DNA of 64,000 nucleotides from Chryseobacterium sp. 52 (GCF_002754245.1 NZ_PEEX01000001.1:4568001-4632000), one strand, 5' to 3'. Counted from the first letter of the stretch, positions 34,437 to 43,515 are shown. Numbers and translations are program-made. The notes: a model not told the origin generated them from the sequence alone.

Positions 34437-34532
34437 ATGAAACATTTGAACAGCATATTGCGTCTTCCTTTTTTCAGTGAGTATTACTCCCCGGCGAACC
34501 GTTCGGGAAGACTTTCTATATCTGTAATCTAA
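34437..34532 (+). CDS. Leader peptide of tyrS (31 codons, Tyr-Tyr)
   Basis: The frame MKHLNSILRLPFFSEYYSP... ends at TAA 34530-34532. The two consecutive Tyr codons (TAT TAC, 34482-34487) lie in the middle, upstream of a tyrosyl-tRNA synthetase gene and an intrinsic terminator. Just after them, TCCC-CGG-CGAA-CCG-TTC-GGGA (34488-34508) can fold on itself. The downstream arm GTTCGGG (34501-34507) can instead pair over seven bases with CCCGGAC (34560-34566), the left side of the terminator. A ribosome stalled at the Tyr codons would cover the first half of the self-hairpin, free GTTCGGG and prevent termination. This is the logic of classical amino-acid attenuators, inferred here from sequence alone. 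Confidence 0.75.
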   Translation: MKHLNSILRLPFFSEYYSPANRSGRLSISVI

Positions 34533-34557
34533 CAAGAATAATCTAACGTATATATAG

Positions 34558-34586
34558 AGCCCGGACAGTATTGTCCGGGCTTTTTT
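34558..34586 (+). terminator. Attenuator terminator upstream of tyrS
   Basis: A stem GCCCGGACA-GTAT-TGTCCGGGC with 9 perfect pairs (10 with the flanking A-T), followed by six T, ends 21 bases before the tyrS ATG. With no other gene upstream on its transcript except the leader peptide, it is a regulatory terminator. Confidence 0.9.
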
Positions 34587-34606
34587 CATTTTAAAATCCA
34601 AAACTT

Positions 34607-35806
34607 ATGATCAGTACATTACAAGAAAACACAGCCATTATTCTTCCGGAAAACGGTCTGGAACAGAAACTGAAGCAGGCTGAAGAGGAAAACAGGAAAT
34701 TAATTATTAAGCTGGGCTTCGACCCTACTGCTCCGGATCTGCATCTGGGTCATGCTGTTGTGCTTAAAAAACTGAAGCAGTTTCAAGATCTGGGACATCA
34801 GATTGTCATCGTAGTTGGAAGTTTTACAGCAAGAATTGGTGATCCGACAGGGAAAAACAAGGCCAGGAAACCTTTAAGTGTTGAAGACGTTAATCATCAT
34901 GCTCAGACATATATCAATCAGCTTTCGAAGATCATTGATGTGGAAAAAACCAAAATTGTTTTTAATTCGGACTGGCTGGATGCACTCAGCTTTTCTGAAG
35001 TCATTCAGTTAATGTCAAAGGTCACGGTAGCGCAACTGATGCACAGGAATGATTTTAATAAAAGGTTTGCAGAAAATACTGCCATTGCCATGCACGAACT
35101 GGTCTACCCTATTTTGCAGGGATTTGATTCTGTAGAAATTGAATGTGATATTGAAATGGGCGGCACGGATCAGCTTTTTAACTGCACCATGGGAAGGCAG
35201 CTGCAGGAAGCCCACCAAATGTCTGCACAGACTGTCATATGTATGCCTCTGCTCAAAGGCCTTGACGGTAAAGAAAAGATGAGTAAGTCTCTGAACAATA
35301 TTATCGGGCTTACAGATGAACCGAATGAAATGTTTGGGAAAACCATGTCTATTCCGGACAGCCTGATTGATGAATTTATTGATCTTGCTTCAGATTTTTC
35401 TGTCACCGAGAAAGCCGATTTAAAATTAAAATTGCAAAATGGCGAAAATCCGATGAATATTAAAAAGCTGATCGCTAAAAATATCATTACCCAATACCAT
35501 CATCAAAATGCAGCAGATGATGCCGAACAGTTTTTCAGCAGTCAGTTTCAGAATAAAAATTTTGAAGAGAAAGTTTATGAATCGGTTTCTATCCATTCTG
35601 TGCTTCATCATGAAGGTATAACAACTCTGGTAGAACTTTGCAGCCAGCTTAAAAATGACCTCAGCAAATCTGCGGTCCGGAGACTGATCCAAAGTGGAGG
35701 AATTCAGGTTAACAATATAAAAATAACGGATCCTGATCAGGAAATTGAACTATTACAAGGCATAAAGATTAAAATCGGAAAAAGAAGTTTCTTTGAACTT
35801 ATATAA
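34607..35806 (+). CDS. tyrS: Tyrosyl-tRNA synthetase (TyrZ-like class, HxGH/KMSKS)
   Basis: A 399-residue class I synthetase that charges tRNA-Tyr. HIGH motif variant HLGH at residues 46-49; KMSKS at 224-228 (KEKMSKSLNN). The ATP/tyrosine pocket includes GFDPTAPDLHLGHAVVL and GGTDQLFN, and an S4 RNA-binding domain ends the protein (SAVRRLIQSGGIQVNN). The true KMSKS places it with the TyrZ-type enzymes rather than the KFGKT-type TyrS of many bacteria. It has a short spacing to the upstream attenuator, so synthesis should respond to charged tRNA-Tyr. Confidence 0.93.
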   Translation: MISTLQENTAIILPENGLEQKLKQAEEENRKLIIKLGFDPTAPDLHLGHAVVLKKLKQFQDLGHQIVIVVGSFTARIGDPTGKNKARKPLSVEDVNHHAQTYINQLSKIIDVEKTKIVFNSDWLDALSFSEVIQLMSKVTVAQLMHRNDFNKRFAENTAIAMHELVYPILQGFDSVEIECDIEMGGTDQLFNCTMGRQLQEAHQMSAQTVICMPLLKGLDGKEKMSKSLNNIIGLTDEPNEMFGKTMSIPDSLIDEFIDLASDFSVTEKADLKLKLQNGENPMNIKKLIAKNIITQYHHQNAADDAEQFFSSQFQNKNFEEKVYESVSIHSVLHHEGITTLVELCSQLKNDLSKSAVRRLIQSGGIQVNNIKITDPDQEIELLQGIKIKIGKRSFFELI

Positions 35807-35861
35807 AATCGCAGGATTGGGTGGATAATTTTAATATATTCGTCTGATTAAAGAAAAAGCA

Positions 35862-36383
35862 ATGAGCTATATCATGGTTGACATAGAATCGGATGGCCCG
35901 ATTCCCGGAGATTTTTCAATGATCTGTTTTGGAGCAGTTCTTGTGAATGAAGAGCTGGATACTACTTTTTATGGAAAACTGAAACCTATTTCTGAAAAAT
36001 TTAACCCGGATGCTCTGGCTGTTTCAGGCTTCAGCAGGGAAGAAACGATGGGTTTTGATGATCCTGAAGAAGTAATGATTTCTTTTGAAGAATGGATCAA
36101 AGAGAATTCTAAAGGAAGACCTATTTTTATCAGTGATAATAATGGTTTCGACTGGATGTTCATTTGCTGGTACTTTCATCATTTTACCGGGGAAAATCCT
36201 TTTGGGTATTCTTCAAGAAGACTGTCTGATCTGTACTGCGGATTGGAAAAAGATACTTTTGCGCAATGGAAACACCTTCGTAAAACAGAGCATACACACA
36301 ATCCTGTAGATGATGCCAGAGGAAATGCAGAAGTTCTGCTGCATATGAAGAAAGAAATGGGACTGAAGATAAGTTTTAAATAA
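35862..36383 (+). CDS. DEDDh-type 3'-5' exonuclease domain protein
   Basis: A 173-residue single-domain exonuclease. The acidic motifs of the DnaQ-like fold are visible: D7 and E9 in MVDIESDGP, D in NNGFDWMF (~residue 92), and H/D in HNPVDDARGNAE (~145-151). The family includes exoribonucleases such as oligoribonuclease and editing exonucleases; no polymerase or other domain is attached, so RNA or DNA specificity is open. It lies 55 bases after tyrS on the same strand. Confidence 0.82.
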   Translation: MSYIMVDIESDGPIPGDFSMICFGAVLVNEELDTTFYGKLKPISEKFNPDALAVSGFSREETMGFDDPEEVMISFEEWIKENSKGRPIFISDNNGFDWMFICWYFHHFTGENPFGYSSRRLSDLYCGLEKDTFAQWKHLRKTEHTHNPVDDARGNAEVLLHMKKEMGLKISFK

Positions 36384-36400
36384 TTACTATAATCTGATAC

Positions 36401-37168
36401 ATGGGAAGACATACTGCAATCTATATGTTTGACAGGGAGAAAGCATCCACTCATCTTTATGAAGACCTTCAGCACAGAACATTTCATACCAGAACGTTTA
36501 AAGATTATCTGGAAGAAAGGAAAAAAGAACTGGGCAATTATGACATCAGTCTTGCGAAAATTTTAGAAACTGTTAAAAATGATATCAATACAATAACCCC
36601 TGATGAACTTTTTGAAATCAACCTTTTTCTTAGTGAAGAAATACGTTCAAAATTTACAAATGAGGGGTATTCGATAAGAGAAAAATACCTGCAGGATTTA
36701 AATGATCACTTTGGAATTATTTTGCTTTACGAACTTCCCACTTCAACGGTTTGTACCGGATATATGTTCCAGTATGGAAACTATACTCATTATTTTCCGA
36801 TTTATGAATCAGCGAGTAAAGAAGGAGGTACCAATATGGAGTCAAAAGATTTTTTAAACTTTAATGATTATATGATCTTGTTGATGAAAATGATCTTAGA
36901 CCAAAAACTGGATGACTATGACTATACGTTTACAGAAGATGAGGAAGAAATCATCCATTGTATAACGGCAGAAAACCAAAATAATCTTACTCTGTTTAAA
37001 GAAATTGAAAAGGAATTTGAATCTTTAAAGAATTCATTATCCACTGATACCCGCGGTCCTAATGCACAAACAGTCTACTATTCCTACGAATTCTTTAAGC
37101 AGTCTGTAGAAATGAAATCAAGAATTCAGACAGAAAAAAATACAAGAATTGTTATCTTAGATTCTTAA
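36401..37168 (+). CDS. Cytoplasmic protein, function unknown
   Basis: A 255-residue, acidic, mainly helical protein without signal peptide. The N-terminal block (GRHTAIYMFDREKASTHLYE) and the central YELPTSTVCTGYMFQYG stand out. A long acidic helix (residues ~170-200, DYDYTFTEDEEEI) follows. It starts 17 bases after the exonuclease gene and may be in its operon. No family was recognised. Confidence 0.55.
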   Translation: MGRHTAIYMFDREKASTHLYEDLQHRTFHTRTFKDYLEERKKELGNYDISLAKILETVKNDINTITPDELFEINLFLSEEIRSKFTNEGYSIREKYLQDLNDHFGIILLYELPTSTVCTGYMFQYGNYTHYFPIYESASKEGGTNMESKDFLNFNDYMILLMKMILDQKLDDYDYTFTEDEEEIIHCITAENQNNLTLFKEIEKEFESLKNSLSTDTRGPNAQTVYYSYEFFKQSVEMKSRIQTEKNTRIVILDS

Positions 37169-37225
37169 TTAATTCCAGACAGGCAGTAGCAATCCAGCTT
37201 AAAACCAGAATTCACAAACAACCTC

Positions 37226-37663
37226 ATGAATACTACTATCACTTTCAGAAAAGCCTCAGAAAACGATATGGATTATCTTCTTGATCTAAGAATGAAGACC
37301 ATGAATCCGCATTATACTGATTCCAATCTTCCAACGGACAGAGAAACCACGCTCCAAAGAATTCTTTATCAGTTCGACAAAGCCCATATCATCCTTTTAG
37401 ATCATGAACCTGTTGGATTATTGAAGATCAACAAAGATGGTGATAAGACAGAGGTTCTGCAACTTCAGATTGATCCAAGTCAGCAGGGAAAAGGACTTGG
37501 AAAAATGATCTTGAATGACATTCTGAAGGAAGCATCAACAGAAAGAAAAACAGTGTCTTTAAGTGTCTTAAAAACAAATAAAGCTCAAAATTTATATATC
37601 AGTTTAGGTTTCAAAATGGTAGATGAGGATGAACATTCTTATTTTATGGAGTTTTCTGTATAG
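37226..37663 (+). CDS. GNAT-family N-acetyltransferase
   Basis: A 145-residue protein. Motif A is LQIDPSQQGKGLGKMI (Q-x-x-G-x-G, residues ~80-95), followed by VSLSVLKTNKAQNLYISLGFKMV, the usual motif B with N..a..lY...GF. The acceptor is unknown. It ends close to the convergent TPR/HTH regulator gene (10 bases). Confidence 0.88.
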   Translation: MNTTITFRKASENDMDYLLDLRMKTMNPHYTDSNLPTDRETTLQRILYQFDKAHIILLDHEPVGLLKINKDGDKTEVLQLQIDPSQQGKGLGKMILNDILKEASTERKTVSLSVLKTNKAQNLYISLGFKMVDEDEHSYFMEFSV

Positions 37664-37673
37664 CAATCCAAGG

Positions 37674-39146
37674 TTATTTTAGTAAATTATCAAGCCATAC
37701 ATATATATCAACATCCCCGGGAATATTTAACTTCTTTCTTAATTTATACTTCTTTGTCTGTACAGTTCTAACCGAAATATACGTGTATTCGGCAATGTCT
37801 TTGGTGGAAAAATTCAGGTACAGATAGGCACAAAATCTTAATTCTGAACTTTGAACAGTATCATTAACGGACAATATCCTCGCAGAAAATTCAGAAAATA
37901 GCTGATTAAATCTTGTCAAAAATTCAGGCTTATTTTCTTTGGCAAGTAAAACAACTTCTTTAAACGATTCATTATATTGCTCCTTCCTGGTAAAGTCATG
38001 TAAAGGAATATCTATCTTACTCAGACTTCTCTCTTTATATTTCCTGTAAAAAAAGAATGTAAAATAAATAAGCACCGCACCGATCACAAGAATAATGACC
38101 AGTGTATAGATCAGTCTTTTATTATTAATCTCCAGATTCTGCATTTGCTTTCGGTCTCCGATATCTATAGATGTATTGACACCGATATCTTTCTTCTTGT
38201 TATTTTTCTGGAGTTCAACTATTTCTTTTAAATAGTAATTAATACTGTCTTTTCTTCCTTCTCTTTCGTATAATTCCAGCAACGCAGTGTATATAGCCAG
38301 CTTCATATCATACCTTGGCAAATATTTCTCTGCTACTTTCTTACTCATCAGATAATAGGTCTGTGCTTTCTGATAATCTTTATCAACCATATATACAGAT
38401 CCGGCAACATGATAGGTGGTGTATTTGATATCTGCATTTCTTACATCATCCAAATGATCCACATCCCTTAGAGCTTCTTTCATATAAATTCTGGCTGAAT
38501 CCGGCTTGTCCATATCAACATATGCAACGGCTAAGTAAGCAGTTGATTTATAGCTGTCTTCGATTTGAAACTGTTGTTTTCTTCCGGGTATTTTATCCAG
38601 GTTTTTTTTCTCCCTGCATGATTTTGAAATTTTATATGCCTCTCTAAAATATCTTAAAGATTCAGCTTTATTTTCCATAGATATATTAATGCTACCGCGC
38701 AGTAATAAAATAAAATAGGTGTAATAAGGGTAATTTCTGATCCGCGGCTCTGCAGACAATTCATTAAGCTCATCCAGCGCTTTTACAAATTCTCCGGAAG
38801 ACCTGTATATACCGGATTGCAAACATTTTAAACTAAAAAAATCTTCCAGACCGGCATCTGCCGTAATCAGTTGCCTGCTATTTATTTTTTCGATATACTC
38901 TAAAGCTTTTGCCTGATTATTGTTTTTGGCATAAATCTTCGCGATTTTGAGATACCCTATACCCTCACATGCATCACATTTTTTTATTATATTTTGAATG
39001 TTCAGGATATCTTTATCATTTGCAGGAATGATCTCTATATCATATATGATTCTTTTTAGCTGATCATCCGTCAGGTTTTGAGCATGGCTGAAAGAACTAA
39101 AAAAAATACTCAGAGAGAATAAGAAAACAAATATTTTTTTTGCCAT
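37674..39146 (-). CDS. TPR sensor / membrane / HTH regulator
   Basis: A 490-residue protein with the layout common in Flavobacteriia. It has a signal peptide (SSFSHAQ), a periplasmic TPR-rich region (residues ~30-320), one membrane helix (residues ~343-365: LVIILVIGAVLIYFTFFF), then a cytoplasmic C-terminal LuxR/GerE-like HTH (residues ~430-485: YTYISVRTVQTKKYKLRKKLNIP). Such one-component membrane regulators are thought to relay envelope signals to DNA. No kinase domain is visible. It is divergent from a T9SS cargo gene, a possible target. Confidence 0.8.
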   Translation of the reverse strand: MAKKIFVFLFSLSIFFSSFSHAQNLTDDQLKRIIYDIEIIPANDKDILNIQNIIKKCDACEGIGYLKIAKIYAKNNNQAKALEYIEKINSRQLITADAGLEDFFSLKCLQSGIYRSSGEFVKALDELNELSAEPRIRNYPYYTYFILLLRGSINISMENKAESLRYFREAYKISKSCREKKNLDKIPGRKQQFQIEDSYKSTAYLAVAYVDMDKPDSARIYMKEALRDVDHLDDVRNADIKYTTYHVAGSVYMVDKDYQKAQTYYLMSKKVAEKYLPRYDMKLAIYTALLELYEREGRKDSINYYLKEIVELQKNNKKKDIGVNTSIDIGDRKQMQNLEINNKRLIYTLVIILVIGAVLIYFTFFFYRKYKERSLSKIDIPLHDFTRKEQYNESFKEVVLLAKENKPEFLTRFNQLFSEFSARILSVNDTVQSSELRFCAYLYLNFSTKDIAEYTYISVRTVQTKKYKLRKKLNIPGDVDIYVWLDNLLK

Positions 39147-39693
39147 TTTACAGTACTATTTAATTTATTGCTAAAATAGAAATACATATCCTCTTTGCAA
39201 CATACGTATTACCTACTACAGGATGATAATCAAATATTTAAAATGCAATCAGGTTTTCTGAGAATTAAATTACTATTTCTCAATACTACTCCATTGTAAT
39301 AGTACTAAAAAAAAACTGCGTTAAAAACCTGGCCAAAATAGTCCCTATCAGGCATTTTTTATTTAAATGTTTCTTTCAGTATCCCTCTATTTCTATCCTA
39401 AGTGCCCGAGTACATCAGTTATAAATTTTATTGGAATTTCTACTTATCATATACTGCTTCTGCTGAATCCGTCTTTTCCGGAGAATCATTCTTTCATGTA
39501 AAAAACTAATTTTGACCTGTTTTAAAATCTTCACTCAATTTTTTTTATTAGTTTAATGTGTTTTACTTGAGCAGGCTGACCATTCAAAAACAGCCTGTCT
39601 TAAGTTTCAAGAAGTATCAGAAGCCAAGCATTCTTCCCCTATTGCCTCTACCATTTTTACATTTTATAAATACTAACAATTAAATTTTTTTAT
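39147..39693. other. 547-base divergent intergenic region
   Basis: AT-rich region between the membrane regulator (minus) and the T9SS cargo gene (plus). No reading frame, tRNA or strong hairpin was seen. A one-mismatch -7 (TACATTTT) lies about 30 bases before the cargo gene. Its length leaves room for regulatory sites or a small RNA, but nothing concrete was found. Confidence 0.5.
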
Positions 39694-40341
39694 ATGCAAA
39701 CAAAACTACTTTTTCAATGGATTTTGATCATTTTATTTATGGCTCTCAGTCCAAAAAGCTTCGGCAGAACAATTATTCTGAACATCAACAATGCCAATTC
39801 AGACGGCTCTCTTTACCAGCGTAGTGAGAATGTGAGTATTGGGGATAAAATCCGGTTTACCAATAATTTACCCTACCCGATTACCCCTCAAAACAGCAGC
39901 TTTATCAATGATGGGGTAGGCAGTATTCCTGTTAACATTCAACCCGGGGGTTATTTTGAGATAGAACTGATGTCCGCCTCAAAGACTCAATTTACATTTG
40001 TTCATATGCTTATGGCGCAAAACAAATACTACAACAGCAGGATCAATCTAACCTTTCAGGCGGCTCTGGGGGTTGACGATACATTAAACAAAGCAAAAGT
40101 AAAAACCCAGGTCTTCCCAAATCCCTGCACGGATGTATTGAATATTACATCCACAGAAAACATCAGTGGATTAGAGCTTTATGATATCACAGGGAAAATC
40201 TTGTTCACGCAAAAAGCAACAGATTTCAAAGAGAATAACAAAGGAAATATTCCAATGACCTCTTACTTAAATGGGAAATACTTTTTAAAGATAAGAAACA
40301 CTGACGGCTCATATTCTGCAATAAACGTCATAAAAAAATAA
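39694..40341 (+). CDS. Secreted protein with T9SS type A sorting domain
   Basis: A 215-residue exported protein. A signal peptide (residues ~1-25) precedes a ~105-residue cargo domain (INNANSDGSLYQRSENVSIGDKIRFTNN), resembling cupredoxin-like or immunoglobulin-like secreted domains. The C-terminal ~75 residues are the T9SS sorting domain: VFPNPCTDVLNIT, ISGLELYDITGKILF and a final GKYFLKI strand. The protein should be secreted through the Por system and attached or released at the cell surface. Expression may depend on the divergent TPR/HTH regulator. Confidence 0.87.
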   Translation: MQTKLLFQWILIILFMALSPKSFGRTIILNINNANSDGSLYQRSENVSIGDKIRFTNNLPYPITPQNSSFINDGVGSIPVNIQPGGYFEIELMSASKTQFTFVHMLMAQNKYYNSRINLTFQAALGVDDTLNKAKVKTQVFPNPCTDVLNITSTENISGLELYDITGKILFTQKATDFKENNKGNIPMTSYLNGKYFLKIRNTDGSYSAINVIKK

Positions 40342-40774
40342 TGGTCACAGCTGCAAAGTTTTAACAGTTAAATGACACCTACACTTTCTTCCGGCTTTAT
40401 TTTTCAGGAATCCTGTTTTTTGAGAAAGTCCGGAAGAAGTTTTAGCTCGATTCAATTATTAAGGGGCACAGGAAAATACTTCCTGAAACTAACGGCTATA
40501 CATGTCACCCCTGGCAACCCTAATATAAAAGCTTATATACATTGATTGACTTAAAAATAACACACGCCTCATTTTTTAATATTGAAGAATTGCTGATTTT
40601 GCTTTTAGTGAAAATTTCACCGATACTTCCTTTTATTCAGGTTTCACTTTCAAAATGTAAATTATATTTCATGATAGCCAAAAGTACAGTGCTTATATCT
40701 GTACGTATTTTGGATACTGCTTCGGCTCATAAAATGATATAAGGAAACCGAATATCAAACTCTGCCGTTTCACT
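40342..40774. other. 433-base region without a supported gene
   Basis: Holds the inverted repeat above. A 66-codon plus-strand frame at 40542-40742 has no family features, no start signal and odd composition, and is not called. Confidence 0.5.
40386..40438. repeat. Inverted repeat after the T9SS gene
   Basis: TTCTTCCGG (40386-40394) is repeated inverted as CCGGAAGAA (40430-40438) around a ~35-base loop that itself has CAGG-AAT-CCTG. It may end the cargo transcript, although the T run is inside the loop. Confidence 0.35.
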
Positions 40775-42286
40775 CTATTGATTTACCAGAGTTACAAAGA
40801 TCAGTCTTCCACCTTCTTCGGCAGACAGCAGTATTTTCTTTCCATCCGTCAGTTCCACCATAGACCCGGTTGGAATTTCCTTTTGTTCAGTAACATCTTT
40901 CATAGAAGTTAAACTCTGATTCACAAACACCCATTTTCCGTTATGAAAAGTGAAATACCCTACAGGCATTTTATCCTGCATGGTCAGGTTTTCATTTCTG
41001 ATCACCTTCCTGGAAACATGCCATTTGAATAAATACTGGTTGTTGTACACCATCAATCGGTGGTTTTCAGGTTTCCATACCTCATCATCAAATTTAAAAT
41101 AAAGATCCAGCACAGGCAAAGTTCCTTTATGCGGTGTTCCACAGAAAGGGCATTTCGGATTGCTGCTGTTGTCAAAGACATACCATTTTTCTGCACAATC
41201 GGGATTATGACAAGGCTGTATCAGATCGGCAGTTTTCAGGAGTGCAGTTTCCCATTCATTGGCCATAGGGCGTCTGATCGGGTCATGAAGACCGTCTATA
41301 AATGCTTTTCTGAAAAGTTCAGAAAGATAAGGGCCTGCAGCAGTGTAAGAAATTTTTTGAGGATCACCCCAGAAAGCATCCCATTTTCTCAAATGATCCG
41401 CTTTTACGTGGTTGGATGGATCCTTGGAATGCTCTACGAACAGTGCTTTTTCACCCATAGAAATAATCTCGTCTTTTTCAGAGTCCAGATCCCATATTTT
41501 ACTTCCTCTCAGCGGATGTCTTCTGAACAGGTACATATAAATAAGCACAGCCAGTGCATGCAGATCCGTCTTCTGATTAGGGAGATGTCTTCCGGAATCC
41601 TGCATACTCAGGTGCTTGGTCTTTAAAACTTCAGGAGCAATAAAGTCTGCAGTCCCGATTACTTCCGGAGGGAATAGTTTCGGAACGACCAAACCGTCTA
41701 TATCGATAATACAGGCTGATTTTGTAATTGGATCCACCAAAATGTTATTGTAGGAAAGATCTGAGTGCGCAAGGCCCATCTGGTGAAGTTTTTTAACGCC
41801 TCTGCTGATGTTAATCGTGATCTGAAAATAGCTGAGCCAGTCTCCCAATTCTGAATGATCCAGTCTTAAAGGGTACTGTTGGTTCCTAAACATGGGAGCG
41901 GTGAACCATTTTCCTACTTTATCCTGACCCTGGATATTATCTGATCCTATATATCCTTTTGCAAAGAAGAATTTTTTATGGTAAACAGGAACTACAATGC
42001 CTGTCAGCTTATCTCTTTCTACAATATCGTATGGCCATCTGAATATCTCGTTCAGAAAATAATCTGCTGAATTTCCGTTTTGTATATTCCCGAGATAGGT
42101 GGAAACAATCCTCATAATCCGTTCTTTTTGCCCGGCATCCAGAGGACTCCGGTAGAAAGCCACAACATATTCTCTGTCCGGCGAAAAATAAACATCTTTC
42201 ACTCCGCCACGAATGGGACTTTCGTCTACATATTCATAAGATTTTGCTCTGTCCAGGATAGAAATAACTTTAACGGTCTTTTTCAT
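40775..42286 (-). CDS. TerY-P-type protein kinase with zinc ribbon
   Basis: A 503-residue kinase, last gene of the ter operon. The kinase domain covers residues ~25-345: catalytic loop HSDLSYNN (D176, N181; the usual HRD Arg is Ser), DFG equivalent D195-I-D, and an APE at 217-219. Residues 359-382 hold a zinc ribbon with C359, C364, C379 and C382. The C-terminal ~120 residues are beta-rich and unassigned. TerY-linked kinases are thought to phosphorylate partners in TerD-based stress responses. It begins two bases after the phosphatase stop, so kinase and phosphatase are made together. Confidence 0.85.
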   Translation of the reverse strand: MKKTVKVISILDRAKSYEYVDESPIRGGVKDVYFSPDREYVVAFYRSPLDAGQKERIMRIVSTYLGNIQNGNSADYFLNEIFRWPYDIVERDKLTGIVVPVYHKKFFFAKGYIGSDNIQGQDKVGKWFTAPMFRNQQYPLRLDHSELGDWLSYFQITINISRGVKKLHQMGLAHSDLSYNNILVDPITKSACIIDIDGLVVPKLFPPEVIGTADFIAPEVLKTKHLSMQDSGRHLPNQKTDLHALAVLIYMYLFRRHPLRGSKIWDLDSEKDEIISMGEKALFVEHSKDPSNHVKADHLRKWDAFWGDPQKISYTAAGPYLSELFRKAFIDGLHDPIRRPMANEWETALLKTADLIQPCHNPDCAEKWYVFDNSSNPKCPFCGTPHKGTLPVLDLYFKFDDEVWKPENHRLMVYNNQYLFKWHVSRKVIRNENLTMQDKMPVGYFTFHNGKWVFVNQSLTSMKDVTEQKEIPTGSMVELTDGKKILLSAEEGGRLIFVTLVNQ

Positions 42287-42288
42287 GT

Positions 42289-43515
42289 TTAATAAATTAT
42301 GGCAAGTGTTCTGTCGTCATGATTTCCCCGGCTCCAGAAATCAGTCCATGTTAAAAGCTGTTGATCAATATCTGTATCATTGACGAAATCTACTTTTGTA
42401 CGGTCATCATTATTTCCGGCCAGATCACTAAAAAATGTTTTCCAGCTTTCTATATCTTCAAGTTTACTTTCCGTCATGAATTTTGGATCATAAATACCAT
42501 CAGTCATCAGGACCAGATAAGAAAAATCATTCACGCAGGTGATTCCGAACCGGGACACAATATCATCGTTGAAAATCTCTTTCATGGTGATAAATCGGGT
42601 ACCGCCACCAAATTCACCCACATCCATCCGGTTCAGAAGCTTTACTTCGGAAAAATCAGGATTAATCAGGTTGATCGGGCAGTCTCCCACTCCAAAAGTG
42701 AGGATTACATACCCGAAACCGAATTTTTTAACCAATGCAAAAATCAGCGTGGTATGCAGATCTTTTATAGAAAAAGAATTTTCCTCCGCAGCTTTATCCA
42801 AAATGGTATAGACATGCAAAACTCCTTCATATAAAAGCCTTATTGTATTCTCTTTGGCTTCGGACTGTATTTCTTGTGATGATTGAGAAGAGTATATATT
42901 TTTAATGTTTTTTTCGATCTCAGTTAAAATCTCACCGGAACTGAAAAAGTTATTTACGACAACGGCAGCCAGTCTGGAACCTTCTCGCGCCATTATTGCA
43001 GAACCGGCACCATCTGCAACGGAAACAATACTCCAGTCTTCCGGAAGTTCGTTTACTGCAAAATCATCGTCCCTGAATTTTCCTTCGTGGGCATGGGAAC
43101 GTCCTCTTTTGGACACCACCGTAATTTTTTTGTCTAAAAATTGCCCTTTATAAAATGTTTCGTCCGGCTTATAGAAAATACCATTGGTATCGCCAGGAAT
43201 ATTTTTCCAAAGATCTTTCGGATCAGCATTGACAAACAAATGTACCTTTTTGATCTCTGTATGTTTTTCGTCATGGATATGATAGAATTCAATATCAAGG
43301 TCATGAACACTGTTTACATAAGGAATTCCTGATATTTTATTATTTTCAAATGTAAGTCCTGTCTCCTGAAGATTGGCAATGTTTTTTATCCTCACATTTG
43401 GAAATTCTGTCATCTCAAAACTGAATTCATAAAACTGCTTTGAGCTTGCATTTTTAAGGACCAGATGGGCTTCTTTAAATTCTTCTTTTTCTCTGTAAAT
43501 AATAGCTTTTTCCAT
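42289..43515 (-). CDS. PP2C-family protein phosphatase of the ter operon
   Basis: A 408-residue protein. Residues ~1-115 form an N-terminal beta domain of Ig/putative binding type. Residues ~130-408 are PP2C: metal-binding Asp in KFRDDDFAV and VADGAGSAIMA (D168-G169), then LMTDGIYDP, and a final GNHDDRTLAIIY with the last Asp. PP2C enzymes remove phosphate from Ser/Thr. The kinase gene starts two bases after its stop, and the TerY gene lies 21 bases upstream, so it should oppose that kinase. Confidence 0.88.
   Translation of the reverse strand: MEKAIIYREKEEFKEAHLVLKNASSKQFYEFSFEMTEFPNVRIKNIANLQETGLTFENNKISGIPYVNSVHDLDIEFYHIHDEKHTEIKKVHLFVNADPKDLWKNIPGDTNGIFYKPDETFYKGQFLDKKITVVSKRGRSHAHEGKFRDDDFAVNELPEDWSIVSVADGAGSAIMAREGSRLAAVVVNNFFSSGEILTEIEKNIKNIYSSQSSQEIQSEAKENTIRLLYEGVLHVYTILDKAAEENSFSIKDLHTTLIFALVKKFGFGYVILTFGVGDCPINLINPDFSEVKLLNRMDVGEFGGGTRFITMKEIFNDDIVSRFGITCVNDFSYLVLMTDGIYDPKFMTESKLEDIESWKTFFSDLAGNNDDRTKVDFVNDTDIDQQLLTWTDFWSRGNHDDRTLAIIY

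Larger units (their letters stand above)
34262..34606 (+). other. 345-base gap holding the tyrS regulatory leader
   Basis: The first half is AT-rich with a weak terminator. The second half contains promoter, leader peptide, alternative hairpins and terminator, listed separately. Confidence 0.6.

Noticed and set aside
34399..34606. T-box riboswitch upstream of tyrS
   Set aside because: No T-box consensus or specifier loop is visible; T-boxes are mainly Firmicutes, and the Tyr-Tyr leader peptide explains the layout better.
40542..40742. 66-codon plus-strand frame in the gap after the T9SS gene
   Set aside because: No family features, no promoter, odd composition; likely chance.
41060..41626. 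188-codon frame antisense to the kinase gene
   Set aside because: It is the mirror of the kinase coding region, with random-looking Cys/Arg-rich composition.
42361..42834. 157-codon frame antisense to the phosphatase gene
   Set aside because: Antisense shadow of the PP2C frame.
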